This document shows, in pieces, positions 1-10,245 of a stretch of DNA of 64,000 bases. The position numbers and the translations under genes are program-made. Location: NCBI GenBank assembly GCA_963796915.1, contig CAWCNI010000001.1:74841-138840 (forward strand), in the 5' to 3' direction. Each line of letters starts with the position of its first letter. Position 1 is the stretch's first letter. Origin of the DNA: JAENWD01 sp963796915 (lineage in GTDB: Bacteria > Acidobacteriota > Vicinamibacteria > Vicinamibacterales > JAENWD01). The notes beneath the pieces were generated by a model. It was given only the letters and a program-made list of their open reading frames with translations. It was not told where the DNA came from and searched no databases.

Positions 1-282
1 AAATTGGTGGCAAATCGTAGCGTGATTCCGCCGTCATCGTCCACGGGCCAATCAGACGGCGCTCCCCGGGGACCCCGGGTATCCAGCCGGCGCACCCCAC
101 CCTGCCGCTCGGCGATGGATCCCGCCAATGTGGTGAAGCTCTTCGAGTTTGCCGAACCGGATGCGCGGCCTGACTACCTGGTGCTGTCGCCGGATGGCGA
201 ATGGGTGCGGTTCGATCGGTTCCAGCGGAAGGGCGGCGACACCTGGATGCCGGGCGCGTCAGCGCCGGCGGCGGCGCGCTAG
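1..282 (+). CDS. Partial hypothetical protein, C-terminal end
   Basis: An open frame enters from the left edge and stops at 282. The last 55 residues (from the ATG at 115) look protein-like, with an acidic-aromatic stretch (LFEFAEPDARPDYLVLSPDG) and an Ala-rich tail. The first 35 residues are Pro/Ser/Arg-rich and could be non-coding, so a 55-aa protein starting at 115 is the alternative. No family was recognised. It converges on the minus-strand gene ending at 279, overlapping it by 4 nt. Confidence 0.3.
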   Translation, partial: KLVANRSVIPPSSSTGQSDGAPRGPRVSSRRTPPCRSAMDPANVVKLFEFAEPDARPDYLVLSPDGEWVRFDRFQRKGGDTWMPGASAPAAAR

Positions 283-545
283 TTCCAGAGTGCCTTCCAC
301 GGCGAGCCGGTCAGCAAGCGCACGGCGTTGACGAGCAGCGCGATGGGCGTGCAGACGGCGTAAATCGCCACTGGCAGGAGGTAGATGAGGGCGACGAGCC
401 GCACGAACTCTGCCGGCCAGTAGGTCAGTCGAGTCCACCACAATCGTCCCTGGCTCAGGCCCACTGGCGGAAGAGTCTGCCGCTCTGCGGGCATGCCCAG
501 CAGCGCAACCGACGGCGGGCGGGCGGCGACGGCAATCGTGGACAT
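279..545 (-). CDS. Small membrane protein of unknown function
   Basis: A protein of 88 aa with one clear hydrophobic segment near the C-terminus (FVRLVALIYLLPVAIYAVC, about residues 48-66) followed by a short amphipathic tail ending WKALWN. I chose the ATG at 545, which leaves 16 nt after the upstream gene; an in-frame ATG at 575 would overlap that gene. No domain was recognised. It probably sits in the inner membrane and shares a transcript with the gene at 562-894, given the spacing. Confidence 0.5.
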   Translation of the reverse strand: MSTIAVAARPPSVALLGMPAERQTLPPVGLSQGRLWWTRLTYWPAEFVRLVALIYLLPVAIYAVCTPIALLVNAVRLLTGSPWKALWN

Positions 546-561
546 CTTTTGGAAACTCAGA

Positions 562-894
562 TCAGGCGCGCGCAAACGTGATCGTCTGGGCGGTCAGGTT
601 CGGCACGGCGGTCCGGCTCGCCAGTCGCCACGAATTCGAATGCTCGAAATTGTCCGCTTCGTCGCTGTTCCACCACTTGAGATCGCGGCGGGCCAGGGCT
701 GGCAGCGGCGCGTCGAGCAGCGCTTCGAGGTCCCTGAAGGTCAGCACGACGACGTCCGCATAGCGACCCTTCAGGTGGTGGTGCAGGGCCAGGAACACCT
801 TCGAGATGCCATGGTCCTGGGGCGGGGCCGGGTCTACGACGACGGGCGTCTCTACTCGTGCCTCGCGAGGTTTCCGTTTCAGCCATGCCAGCAC
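562..894 (-). CDS. DUF7662-like small protein
   Basis: A 110-aa protein. Residues 35-110 follow the pattern of the small DUF7662-type family as I recall it: L-T-F-x-D-L-E-x-L-L near residue 51, then L-P-A-L-A-R-R, a paired Trp (KWWNSD), a Ser-Trp pair (NSW) and a C-terminal I-T-F. The family's biochemical role is not known to me. The N-terminus (MLAWLKRKP) is basic. The gene lies just upstream of the small membrane protein on the same strand and downstream of the broken ADOP permease. Confidence 0.6.
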   Translation of the reverse strand: MLAWLKRKPREARVETPVVVDPAPPQDHGISKVFLALHHHLKGRYADVVVLTFRDLEALLDAPLPALARRDLKWWNSDEADNFEHSNSWRLASRTAVPNLTAQTITFARA

Positions 895-1002
895 GTCTGC
901 CTCCCAGGCAGCAGGTGATCCGTCCGATCATCCTGCAACGTAGACGGTATCCGGCCGCGATGGTCAGGCGCTGTACCGAACAGCACAGCGCCGGCGGACC
1001 CT

Positions 1003-3403
1003 TTACTCCGCTGCCATGATCGACACCGGATTCACCCTGGACGCACGGCGCGCCGGCAGGTAGCTGGCGGCAACAGTCGCCGCGGCGAGCAGCGCGGCCG
1101 CGACGGCCAGCGTCGCGGGATCCCAGGGCGAGATGCCGAAGAGCAGCGATGACAGCGTGCGCGCGAACACCAGCGCAGCGGCCGTGCCGGCGGCGAGGCC
1201 CAGCGCGCGCAATCGTCGCAGCCTGCCGCAGCACCAGCCGCGTGATGTCACCGGGACTCGCGCCGAGCGCGAGCCGGGTGCCGATTTCACGGCTACGGCG
1301 CCGCACGCGATACGACATCACGCCGTAGACGCCGATGGTCGCCAGAAAAATCGCGATCACCGCGAAGCCGGCGAGCAGCCGGGTCGCCAGGCGTGTCGTG
1401 GCCGCAGATTCCTCGGCGATGTGCGAGAGCGTGTTCGTCTCGTAGAACACCGCCTGCGGCTCGAGCCGGCGGACTGCCGATCGCATGGCCGGCAGCGCCG
1501 CCAGCGGATCGCCGCTCGTGCGAACGAAGAGCGTGATGGACGGCGTTGCCGCCCGCTCAAACGGGAAGTACAGGTCCGCTCGCGGGTCATCGGCCAGCGA
1601 TCCGCGCCGGATGTTGCCGACGACACCGACGATCTCGGCTTCCATGTCGCCCAGGCTGATGTGATGGCCCACCGCCTGTTCGCCAGCGAAGAAGCGATCG
1701 GCCACGGCCTGGCTGACCACGACGACGGCCGGTCCGGTGGCATCGGTGGGCTCGAACAGCCGTCCTGTGCGCAGCGGAATCTCAACGCGCGGAAGTAGCC
1801 GCGTGACGCCATCTGCCAGCCGACTTCAGGAGGCCGCTGGCCAGCCGGCGTCGGCCTGTCGACGCGCTGAAGGGGTGTCGTCCAGTTGTTGCCGGTCAGC
1901 GGCGTCACCATCGCGGCGCCCACGGTCTCGACACCGGGCAGCGCCGCCAAATCGGCGAACGCGCGGGCGTAGAACGCACGACGCGCGTCCTCGGCGTCGT
2001 AGCGGCCTTCGGGCAGGGCGAATTCGACTGTCAACACGCCGGCGCTCGTGAAGCCGGGATCGACGGCGAGCAGATTCGCAAAGCTGCGCAGCGTCAGGCC
2101 GGCGCCTGCCAGCAGGACGACTGCCAGCGCAATTTCCGCGACGACCAGGCTGGACGCCGCTCTCGTGGCGCCGGGCGCCATGGTGCCGCTGCGTTGCCCC
2201 AACAGGGTGGTTCTTTCGGTGCGGAACAGCCCGATGCAGGCGATCGCGCTGAACAGCAGCGCCGAAACCACGCCTGCCGCCAGGGCAAACAACAGCACAC
2301 CGGCATTGACGCCGACGTGCTCGAGCGCGGGGACCGACGAGGCGTTGGGCACGAAGGCCGTCAGCACCGGCGCGGCATACCACGCCACGCCCACGCCGGC
2401 CACACCGCCGGCCAGTCCAAGCGCGAGCCCTTCCGTCAGCACGTGCGTGACGAGCCGCCGGCGGCTCGCGCCAAGCGCGACCCGCAGCGCCAGTTCATGC
2501 TGGCGTCCCAGCGCGCGGCCGAGCAGCAGGTTGCCGACATTCGCGCACGCGATCAGGAGCACGAAACCGGCGGCAGCGAGCAGCAGAATCAGAGAACGCC
2601 GGGACTCGCCAACCATCGAGTCGCGCAGGCCGACGGCCTCGTAGCGCGATCCGCGGTCCTCAGCGGGAAACTCCTTTTCCAGCTGCTGGGAGAGCCTGGC
2701 CAGCTCCGTCTGCGCGCCGATGAGCGTCGCCCCCGGCCGCAGGCGGCCAATCCCGTAGATCCAGCCCGACTTCCGTGGCGTCGGCGCCGCCACCGGAATG
2801 GCCTGCGCGACGATCACGTCGGTCTTCGGCATCGGCGGAAAGCGGAAGCCTGGCGTCAGCACGCCGACCACCGTCATCCGGGTGGACCCCAGTTGGATGG
2901 AGCGTGTCAGGACCTTCGGATCCGATCCCAGCTGGGTCCGCCAGAACTCGTCGCTCACCAGGACCACCGGCGCGGCCCCCTGCCTGGCATCGTCGGCGCG
3001 CAGCAGCCTGCCGAACGCCGGCGTCACGCGCAGGGCCTGGAGCGCGTCGGGCGTGACGATGGCCCCTTCGATGCGGCGCGGACTCGGCGTCGCCGAACCA
3101 TGTGGACTGGAAGCCGCCGAAGCCGGCCAGCGACTCGAGCGAGCGCTGCCGCGCGCGCAGGTCGACGAAATCGCCGATGGCGATGTCCGGCTTGGTGAGG
3201 CCTGTCTGCAGGTCGCGGTGGCGGAGGACGACCAGCTCCTCTGCCCGATCGAAGGGCAGCGGCCGCAGCAGGGCGGCCTCGACGACGGCGAACAGCGCCG
3301 TGTTGGCGCCGATGCCGAGCGTCAGCGTGAGCACCGCAGCGGCCGCGAAGGCGGGCTCGCGGCGAAAGATTCTCAGCGCGTCGCGCAGGTCATGGGTCCA
3401 CAT
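1003..3403 (-). pseudogene. ADOP-family MacB/FtsX-like ABC permease, three frameshifts
   Basis: The frames add up to an acidobacterial duplicated orphan permease of about 800 aa. The start (MWTHDLRDALRIFRREPAFA) and first transmembrane helix with the L-G-I-G-A-N-T-A-L-F signature are at 3403-3300. A MacB periplasmic core follows, then the FtsX helices, a second copy of the same layout, and the typical end R-A-S-R-V-N-P-V near 1010. Reading frame changes are needed near 3080 (+1), 1783 (-1) and 1215 (+1), giving net length 1 modulo 3. No ATP-binding partner is adjacent, as is usual for this family. It may be a true pseudogene or an error-rich stretch; unlike most other shifts here, none sits at GTAC. 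Confidence 0.88.
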
Positions 3404-3536
3404 GGACAGCTTGGACGAGCGAGGCTGAGCGGATGTTTTGCGTCGGGACGAACCGAACGCGCGCGGTGGCGAGCCACGACTCGGCGGTGTGAACGGGGCG
3501 AGGGAGCCGACGCCCGAGTCTCGAAAATCGAGCTGA

Positions 3537-4190
3537 CTAGCGGTCCGCCGGCAGCCACTCCACCTTGCCGGTGTCGAGCGAATAGACAGCGCCGACGATG
3601 CGGAGCTTGCGCTCGGCGACCAGTTCCGCCAGGACCGGCTTCGATGTACGGAGTTGTTCGACGACGTGCACCACGTTGTCGCGCACGGCGTTCGCGACGC
3701 GATCGCCGGGCTCGTTCGCCGACTGATCCACCGCGGGACGGATCGCCGCCATCAGCTCGGGCAGCTTGCCCGGGAGTGTGCCGCCCTCCAGCGCCGCGGA
3801 AATGGCGCCGCAGTGCGAGTGCCCCATCACCACGACCAGCGGCACATGCAGGTGCTCGGCCGCGTATTCGATGCTGGCCATCTCGTCGTCGCCCGCGACG
3901 TTGCCGGCCACGCGGACGTCGAAGATGTCGCCGAGCCCCTTGTCGAAGACAATCTCGGGCGGCACCCGCGAGTCGGCGCAGGTCAGGATGGCGCAGTGGG
4001 GACTCTGGCCCGACGCCAGCACGTGCTGACGGGCCGCCGTCTGGTGCGGCCGCTGGTAAGTCTTGGCGACGTGCCGGGCATTGCCGGCCTTGAGTTCTGC
4101 AAGCACGGCGTCCGCAGACGGCAACGACGCCTCTGCGCCCAACGCCAGGAGGCCGGCGGCGACGAGTGCGGTCGCGTCAGTCCATCTCAC
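3537..4190 (-). CDS. Exported beta-class carbonic anhydrase
   Basis: A 217-aa enzyme interconverting CO2 and bicarbonate. Zinc ligands of the beta class are visible as C71, H124 and C127 (motifs T-C-A-D-S-R and G-H-S-H-C-G-A), with the D73/R75 catalytic dyad intact. An N-terminal hydrophobic stretch (about residues 6-22, ending A-E-A-S) looks like a signal peptide, so the enzyme is probably periplasmic. A second beta enzyme without a signal is encoded at 31609-32232. Neighbours give no operon; the ADOP permease starts 134 nt downstream on the same strand. Confidence 0.93.
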   Translation of the reverse strand: MRWTDATALVAAGLLALGAEASLPSADAVLAELKAGNARHVAKTYQRPHQTAARQHVLASGQSPHCAILTCADSRVPPEIVFDKGLGDIFDVRVAGNVAGDDEMASIEYAAEHLHVPLVVVMGHSHCGAISAALEGGTLPGKLPELMAAIRPAVDQSANEPGDRVANAVRDNVVHVVEQLRTSKPVLAELVAERKLRIVGAVYSLDTGKVEWLPADR

Positions 4191-4519
4191 GGTGCCCTCC
4201 TGCGGGAATCGGCGGCACTATACCCCAGGCATGTAACGCGGTCGCCATGAAGAACCGGGCCGCCCGCGGCCTTAGCCGGCCCATGCCCTGCCTGCCCTTG
4301 CCTTGCCCTGACCCTGCCGCCCCGTGGCCCTGGACGGGGTCCCGTTTATCCCGGTGACCGCGGAGCAATTTGGAGGTATGCTCTTGACTCGCTCCGGACG
4401 TCAGTCTGCCTACGGTGATCCAGCGCCGAGGGCGACCGGACTGACGGCTGGCCTACTACTGGTACCGCCTGGTCCTTCCAGAGCGCGTTTGCCTGACATC
4501 TGGAGTAAGGGAGATCGCC
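4191..4519. other. Intergenic region with cold-shock gene leader
   Basis: No gene is seen in this 329-nt divergent spacer. The left part (about 4280-4335) is a low-complexity run of CCCTGCC/CTTGCC-like units. The right part (about 4385-4519) is a long leader for the cold-shock gene, ending in a Shine-Dalgarno-like AAGGGAG eight bases before the ATG. Long structured leaders are common on cold-shock mRNAs; here that role is inferred. Confidence 0.4.
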
Positions 4520-4727
4520 ATGGCGGCCATGAACGGCACGATTAAGCGCCTCGTCAGCGACAAGGGTTTCGGTTTCATCCTCGCGAGCGACGGCAACGAG
4601 TACCTTCTTCCACAACTCCGCCTGCACGGGAGTTCGTTTCGACGACCTCCGCGAGGGCCAGGCTGTGACGTTTGAAAAGGGTCAGGGCCCGAAGGGTCCT
4701 CGAGCCGAGAACGTCAAGGTCGTCTAG
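4520..4727 (+). CDS. Cold-shock domain protein (one-base frameshift)
   Basis: A single-stranded nucleic-acid-binding cold-shock protein of 68 aa once one base is removed. The first 28 codons read through the RNP1-type motif K-G-F-G-F-I to D-G-N-E-Y. An extra C at 4604, directly after GTAC, then shifts the frame. In the +1 frame the sequence continues FFHNSACTGVRFDDLREGQA to a stop at 4727, restoring the RNP2-type F-F-H motif. The interval is 208 nt (1 modulo 3). SD (AAGGGAG) and an ordinary terminator flank it, so the gene is probably functional and the extra base an assembly error. Confidence 0.85.
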
Positions 4728-4749
4728 AACGACCGGGTAAGGCAGGTTC

Positions 4750-4780
4750 GCGGACGGCGGTTCCCCCGCCGTCCGCGTTT
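4750..4780 (+). terminator. Intrinsic terminator after cold-shock gene
   Basis: A perfect 11-bp GC stem (GCGGACGGCGG / CCGCCGTCCGC) with a 5-nt loop begins 22 nt after the cold-shock stop codon and is followed by GTTT. It also lies just downstream of the convergent helicase gene, so it may serve both directions. Confidence 0.75.
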
Positions 4781-4815
4781 CTCACTCAGGCCCGCGTCCG
4801 CGGGGCCTGCTCTCA

Positions 4816-6100
4816 CTACCAGGAAGGTTCACGCCTCGCCGCCGGCGCCCGTCGCGGGCCGCCAGGCGCGTGTCGAGGTCTGCTCTGCCAGGGCGCGCGA
4901 AACTCGCGCCTCGCCGGCCGCTGCTGCCGCGTGTCGGGACGCGCGCGTGCGACGTCGTGGCCCGCTGGCGGATCGAACGCCGCAATCACGACGCGTTCGA
5001 GCGGCGCGGACAGCAGCCGTTCGATGTCGCGCACCAGCGGCTTCTCCGACGCCGACACGAGCGACACCGCCCGCCCGGCTCTTCCCGCACGACCTGTCCG
5101 GCCGACGCGGTGGACGTAGTCCTCCGCGACGAGCGGCATGTCGTAATTCACCACCAGCGGCAACTGCGCGATGTCGAGGCCGCGCGCGGCGATGTCGGTC
5201 GCCACCAGCACGCTGACACGCCCGGCCTTGAAGTCGCCGAGCGCGCGCGTGCGCGCGTTCTGGCTCTTGTTGCCGTGAATCACCGCGGCCTTGATGCCGG
5301 CGCTCTCGAGGTGATCGCAGACGCGATCGGAGCCGCGCTTGGTCTTGCAGAACACCAGCGTCTGTCCGCCAGAGGCTTCAGTCAGCACGTGGGTCAGCAG
5401 CTCGCGCTTGCGCTCGAGCGCGACCGGATGCAGCTGGTGCGTGACCGTCGGCGCGACGGTCTGGCCGTCCGACACGTCGACGCGCAGCGGATCCCTGGTG
5501 AACTGCGCGGACAGATCCACGACGGCCTTGTCCAGCGTCGCCGAGAACAGCAGTGTCTGGCGCGCGCGCGGCAGGGCCGGAATCACCCGCTTCAGCGCCG
5601 GCATGAACCCCATGTCGAGCATGCGGTCCGCCTCGTCGAGCACCAGGATCTCGATGCCCGAGAGATCCACAGTGCGCCGTTCGAGGTGGTCGATCAGCCG
5701 GCCCGGCGTGGCGACGATGATGTCGGTGCCGCGGCGCAACGCGTCGATCTGGCGGCCCATCGAGACGCCGCCGAAGATCGCCGTCACGCGGACGCGCGTC
5801 GGCGCGCCGTAGTTGGCGAGCGATTTCTGCACCTGCTGCGCGAGCTCGCGCGTCGGCACCAGCACCAGGCCGCGCGGCATGCGCGATCCGGGCTTCGTCG
5901 CGCGCACGAAGAGCCTGTCGATCATCGGCAGGCCGAAAGCGGCCGTCTTGCCGGTGCCGGTCTGGGCCCGCGCCAGGACGTCGGCGCCTTTGAGCACGAG
6001 GGGAATCGCCTCGGCCTGAACCCGCGTGGGTTCGCTGTAGCCAAGTCGCGCGAGGGGAGCGGAGAGAGAGGGTACTGAGTCCGAGCTTACTGAACGGCAT
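4816..6100 (-). CDS. rhlE: DEAD-box RNA helicase, RhlE type (one-base frameshift)
   Basis: An ATP-dependent RNA helicase of about 428 aa. Visible motifs include A-Q-T-G-T-G-K-T (Walker A), P-T-R-E-L-A, D-E-A-D, S-A-T and H-R-V-G-R-T-G-R, and a basic Arg/Pro-rich tail for RNA binding. The start is the ATG at 6100, which has AAGGAG about 8 nt upstream and encodes M-P-F-S-K-L-G-L-S, the expected Q-motif lead-in. One extra base at about 6070-6072, beside GTAC, then breaks the frame; removing it gives G-L-S-T-S-L-S-A-P-L-A-R-L-G-Y. The cold-shock gene converges on it, a plausible shared low-temperature RNA-remodelling theme. Confidence 0.9.
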
Positions 6101-6347
6101 TGAACAGGCTCCTTATTGCCTGAGCCTGTCCCTGCGGCGCAGCGGGACAGCATGAAAGCGCACGGTCGCGCGTTGATGCACGACAAGATGCGGTCGGAGC
6201 CAGTGCTCCGAACGGATTTCGTCTCTGGGCTAAGCTGAATTGAGGGAGAGACAGGCCCGGAAGGGCTTATCACGCCTACAGATGGCAGAGCGCGCCGGAA
6301 GATCCGATACGGAATACTAGCACATTTCCGTGTAATCTGCGCTCATC

Positions 6348-6368
6348 CGCGCGCCAGCCTGGCGCGCG
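6348..6368 (+). promoter_or_regulatory. GC hairpin abutting the RraA-like gene's ribosome binding site
   Basis: A 10-bp inverted repeat (CGCGCGCCAG / CTGGCGCGCG) ends one base before the Shine-Dalgarno region AAGGGAG of the gene starting at 6382. It could occlude ribosome loading or be a dyad operator. There is no further evidence for function. Confidence 0.35.
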
Positions 6369-6381
6369 AAGGGAGATCGGG

Positions 6382-7293
6382 ATGCGGAAGACCTGGATCT
6401 ACGTCGGCCTGGCGGCAGCCGTCGCGGTGGCGTTCACGACGCCGCTTTCCGCGCAGCTGGGCCTGTTCTCAAAGGAGCAGCGCATCCAGTTCACGCCGGA
6501 CTGGCACGGCGACCGCTTCGACGACGGGCGCCCGAAGGTGGACGACGCGACGCTGGCGCGCCTGAAGGAGGTCACCGCGGAAGAGGCCTGGGGCGTGCTG
6601 ATGCACGCCGGCTTCCGCAACCAGTTCGAAGGCAACTGGACGGTCATCAACCCCGGTCCGCGCCTTGTCGGCCGCGTCGTCACGGCGGTCTTCATGCCCC
6701 ATCGCCCGGACGTGGACAATGTCGTCAGGGCCAACGGGAAGGCGGAAGGCCGCATCGGCGCCGAGAACTCGTGGGTCATCGACATCCTCAAGCCGGGCGA
6801 CGTCCTCGTCGTCGACCTGTTCGGGAAGATCCAGGAAGGCACGATGATCGGCGACAACCTGGGCACCGCCATTTTCAGCAAGTCGCACAACGGGCTGATC
6901 GTGAACGGCGCGGTCCGTGACGTCAGCGGCATCCGGGAGATCGAGGGCTTCCAGGTCTACACCCGGGGTGTGGACCCGACGGCGCTCAAGAACGTGATGC
7001 TGACCGGGGTCAACGTGCCGATTCGAATCGGCCAGGTGACGGTGATGCCGGGCGATATCGCGCTTGGCGACCCGGAAGGCCTGACCTTCGTCCCGCCCCA
7101 GCTTGCGGCGCAGGTGGCGGACGACACCGAGATGACGCACCTGGTGGATGAATGGGGCCACTCGATGCTGCGCGCCGGTAAATACACGCCGGGCCAGATC
7201 GACGGCAAGTGGACGGCGCCGATGGTGGACGAGTTCAACGCCTGGCTGGCGACCAAGGGATCGACGCGGCGGATGCCCGCGCCGACCCCGTAG
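6382..7293 (+). CDS. Exported RraA-family protein
   Basis: A 303-aa protein with an N-terminal signal peptide (MRKTWIYVGLAAAVAVAFTT, cleavage likely near A-Q-L). Residues about 55-250 match the RraA/HMG-aldolase-like fold: G-D-V-L-V-V-D near residue 137, G-D-N-L-G-T-A-I near 154, and N-G-A-V-R-D-V-S-G-I near 175 with the family's conserved Arg-Asp. Relatives act either as divalent-metal aldolases or as RNase E regulators; an exported form cannot regulate RNase E, so an aldolase-like or unknown envelope role is more likely. It converges on the protease gene, 11 nt away. Confidence 0.82.
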   Translation: MRKTWIYVGLAAAVAVAFTTPLSAQLGLFSKEQRIQFTPDWHGDRFDDGRPKVDDATLARLKEVTAEEAWGVLMHAGFRNQFEGNWTVINPGPRLVGRVVTAVFMPHRPDVDNVVRANGKAEGRIGAENSWVIDILKPGDVLVVDLFGKIQEGTMIGDNLGTAIFSKSHNGLIVNGAVRDVSGIREIEGFQVYTRGVDPTALKNVMLTGVNVPIRIGQVTVMPGDIALGDPEGLTFVPPQLAAQVADDTEMTHLVDEWGHSMLRAGKYTPGQIDGKWTAPMVDEFNAWLATKGSTRRMPAPTP

Positions 7294-7304
7294 GCGGCGC
7301 GACC

Positions 7305-10125
7305 CTACTTTGCGGCTGTGTCTGCGTTGAGCAACGCTGCCGTGTCGATGAGCCTGGCCGTCTGATCGGCGGTGACGAGCAGCAACCGGCTGCCGTCGGC
7401 GTTGAAGCGGGCGACGCGCACGCGGCTTGGCAGGAGCAACGACGCCTTCCGTTCCAGCGTCTGGCCGTCGTAGATGGTCAATTCGCCTTCCGCATTCTGG
7501 ACCACCAGCAGACCGGTGGGCGAGACCACGGCGAAGCGCCCGAAGACGGAGCCCAGACGCTTTCCACCCGTCGAGTAGACAAGGACCTGGCTGCTCCGAT
7601 CGGCGATCGCGAGCAGGTTGGCGGCCGACACCGCAGACTGCACCTTCCTCAGGTAGTAGCCCCACGCGACCTCGGGTCCCGGCCTTCCAGCCGCGACCAG
7701 CACGCGACCGCCCACCGTGCCGTCGGCGAGGCTGGCCACTTCGAGCAGCAGCGCGCCGTCCTGCAGCTCGGGAGCTCCGGCCTGGGCGCGCAACGCCGCA
7801 TCCGCTTTGAGTTGCGCCTTGCCTTCTGCCGAGTCGAGATCCCAGTCGAAGATCACGCGCTGGTTCGACACGTCGTAGTAGACGTGCGGCATCTCGTTGG
7901 CGAATCGTCTGGTCCACAGCACGGCGTTGGTTCGGACGTCCTGCACGGCAAACGTGATGTCGCGGTCCCACTGTCCGGGCTTGGCGGGGGTGTACGTGGC
8001 GTAGACGCGTCCTGCGAGCCTGACCGGCCCGCTGGGCGCCAGCGTCTGGCTGGCATTGCCGGATGCCAGCTCGACCCGTGCGAAGAGTCTGTCGACCTCG
8101 GTCAACTTGCCCTCACGCACGTCCTGTCGCTTCGGGAAGTCGGCGTAGAACGCCCCCGGCTCGTCCAGAAATCCGCCCCGAAAGCCGCGCATCAACCCCA
8201 ACCGGCTGCCGGTGTCGGTGGCCCACACGGCACCACGCGAGCCGACCGACAGCGCGACACGCGTGAGGTCGTCGGACACGGCGACGCCCATCAACCCGCC
8301 CACGTTCGACACCGGGAGCGCGACCGAGCTGTCCGGCGCCTTCGACAATCCGCGGAACAGGCCGATGTCGCCGTTGGGCAGTTCGCTCAGGCGCAGATCG
8401 TCGTAGACGTCGAGCGGCAGCGTCTTGGCGGCCAGCACCAGGTGCCCGCTGGTCAGGTCCATCAGGCCAACCGGCCAGCCGTTGACCGGACGCAGCATCA
8501 CGAAGTCGCCGCGGGTTGCGGCGGTCGCGCGTCCGCCCAACGTCAGCGTCCTGATCACATCCCCGGAAGGAAAACCGACGATGGCTGATTGTTCCGCGTG
8601 GCCCTTGTCGACGACGACGCCCCGGTCCGCCCCGAGGAACACGAACTGACGGCGCAAGGCCTGGCGCATGTGGTCCGGCAGCTTGACTTCCGAGCGGGAC
8701 GACACATCGAAGGCGACGTCGTGCGGCTGGCCGCCGACGAGGAAGTAGCGGCCGTCCGGCGAGAAGGTCAGCTGAAATAACGACAGGTCTCCCCGGCCGG
8801 CGAAGTTGGTCGGCTCCACGTAATCACCGCCGAAGAAGAGCGGCAGCTCGGCCTTGAACAGCTCGGCGCCGGTTTCCACAGCCACCAGATGAATCTGGAA
8901 CAGCTGCTGGTTGCCGTCGACGAATGCCAATACGGAGCCGTCGGGGGACAACTCACTCTGGATTGCGCCGAATCGCGACACGAGCTCGTAGGCGCCCTTC
9001 CGTTGAGCGGTCGCGATATCCCACCATTCCACCCGCAGGGCCGGCGTGCTGAAGACCACGCGGGTAGAGTCCGGTGAGAACTGGGCCGGGCGGGCGTCCT
9101 CGGCGTCAATCTGGAACAGCACTGCCAGCGGCTCGCGGCTGAGCACGTAGATCGTGGAGTCGTCCTGGGCCAGAGCGAACCGGCCGTTGGGACTGAATTT
9201 CAGAGAGGTGATGTCCGATCGGAGCGGCGGATCGAGACGCCGCTCGGACAGCACCGCCCTCTGTTCGGCGGCAGCGGATCGGCCGGTGCTCTCGACGACG
9301 CGGTGCTGCCAGGCCTTGAAGGAGTCCGCGGACGATACCTGCACGGTCCGGCAGCCGACCGGCACGGCGGCCATCGAGTGCACCATCTCACGGAGGCGCC
9401 GCGACTCGGGCCGGGTCGACGCCAGCAGGTCCGTGAGAAAGTTGCCGGTCTTGTGGTTGGTCTGGCTGAAACGATCCCACAGCTCGATATAGGCGTCGGG
9501 TGAGAAGCCGGCCCGCGCGATGGCAATCAGCGCAACGCGGTCGGCCTCGGTACTGGTGGTCCTCGCCCGAGTGGCCGTCGTCGCTCCGGCGGCCGTCGCT
9601 GTCCACGAGGCGGTGATACTTCTCGAAGATGTCCTTCCGATCGCCGAAGGTCGACACCTTCAGCACCCGCCGGAAGGTCTCGACGACCTCGGCCGCCAGC
9701 TGGCGCGTGAGGATGTGTCCGATCTCGTGTCCCAGTACGCCTGCGACCTCGTCGTCGTTATTAGCAAAGGCGACAAGTTTTCGGCTCACATAAATGCGTC
9801 CGCCCGGGGTGGCGAACGCGTTGACAGCGGCCATGTTCACGAGCGTGAAGTGAAACGTCAGGCCGCTCGGCGGCAGTTCGGCGACAATCCGGTCGCCCAG
9901 CGCTTGAAGATGCTCGTTCTCCTGGCCCCGGACGACGCCGTACGACCGTTCGAGGTGCTCGGCCATGGCGTCGCCGAGGTCGGCTTCCTGGGTCGGGGTC
10001 AGCGGTACGTTGGTGCGGACGATCGAGATGGGCAGGCGGGCGGCGGTGCAGGGCTCCTGCGCCAACGCCACGGCGGCCAGCGCAACCGTACCAAGAGCGG
10101 CAACTGCAGGCTCGAATAACCTCAT
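7305..10125 (-). CDS. M48-family metalloprotease fused to WD40-like beta-propeller (one-base frameshift)
   Basis: About 940 aa. A signal peptide (residues 1-22, ending A-L-A-Q) is followed by an M48 domain with the zinc motif H-E-I-G-H near residue 134 and the downstream E-A-D-R-V-A-L helix supplying the third ligand. The C-terminal two thirds (from about residue 270) repeat S-P-N-G-R / S-P-D-G-S / S-P-D-G-R turns typical of PD40/WD40 blades. The two parts are split by one extra base at about 9549-9550, beside GTAC; removing it restores H-Q-Y-E-A-D-R-V-A-L. The predicted protein is periplasmic, probably a protease with a substrate-binding propeller. It is divergent from the kinase at 10246. 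Confidence 0.85.
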
Positions 10126-10245
10126 CTATACTGCGTCTTTTAGCAGGACTGAGTGGCTGGAACAAGTGACCACTAAAAGAAATAGACACCGGGAGCGGCC
10201 GTTGCACGCGGCCGTTGTCACCGAGTACCCTCGTCCATACCCACC

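Noticed and set aside
557..1720. A 387-codon minus-strand frame spanning the ADOP 3' region and the DUF7662-like gene
   Set aside because: Only its first 185 codons or so match the permease; the rest is an out-of-frame shadow after an indel.
4870..6078. A 402-codon plus-strand frame opposite the helicase
   Set aside because: It is antisense to a clear DEAD-box protein; Arg/His-rich composition is typical of GC-driven shadows.
6469..7971. A 500-codon minus-strand frame across the RraA-like gene and the propeller
   Set aside because: It lies antisense to one real gene and out of frame in another; no motif.
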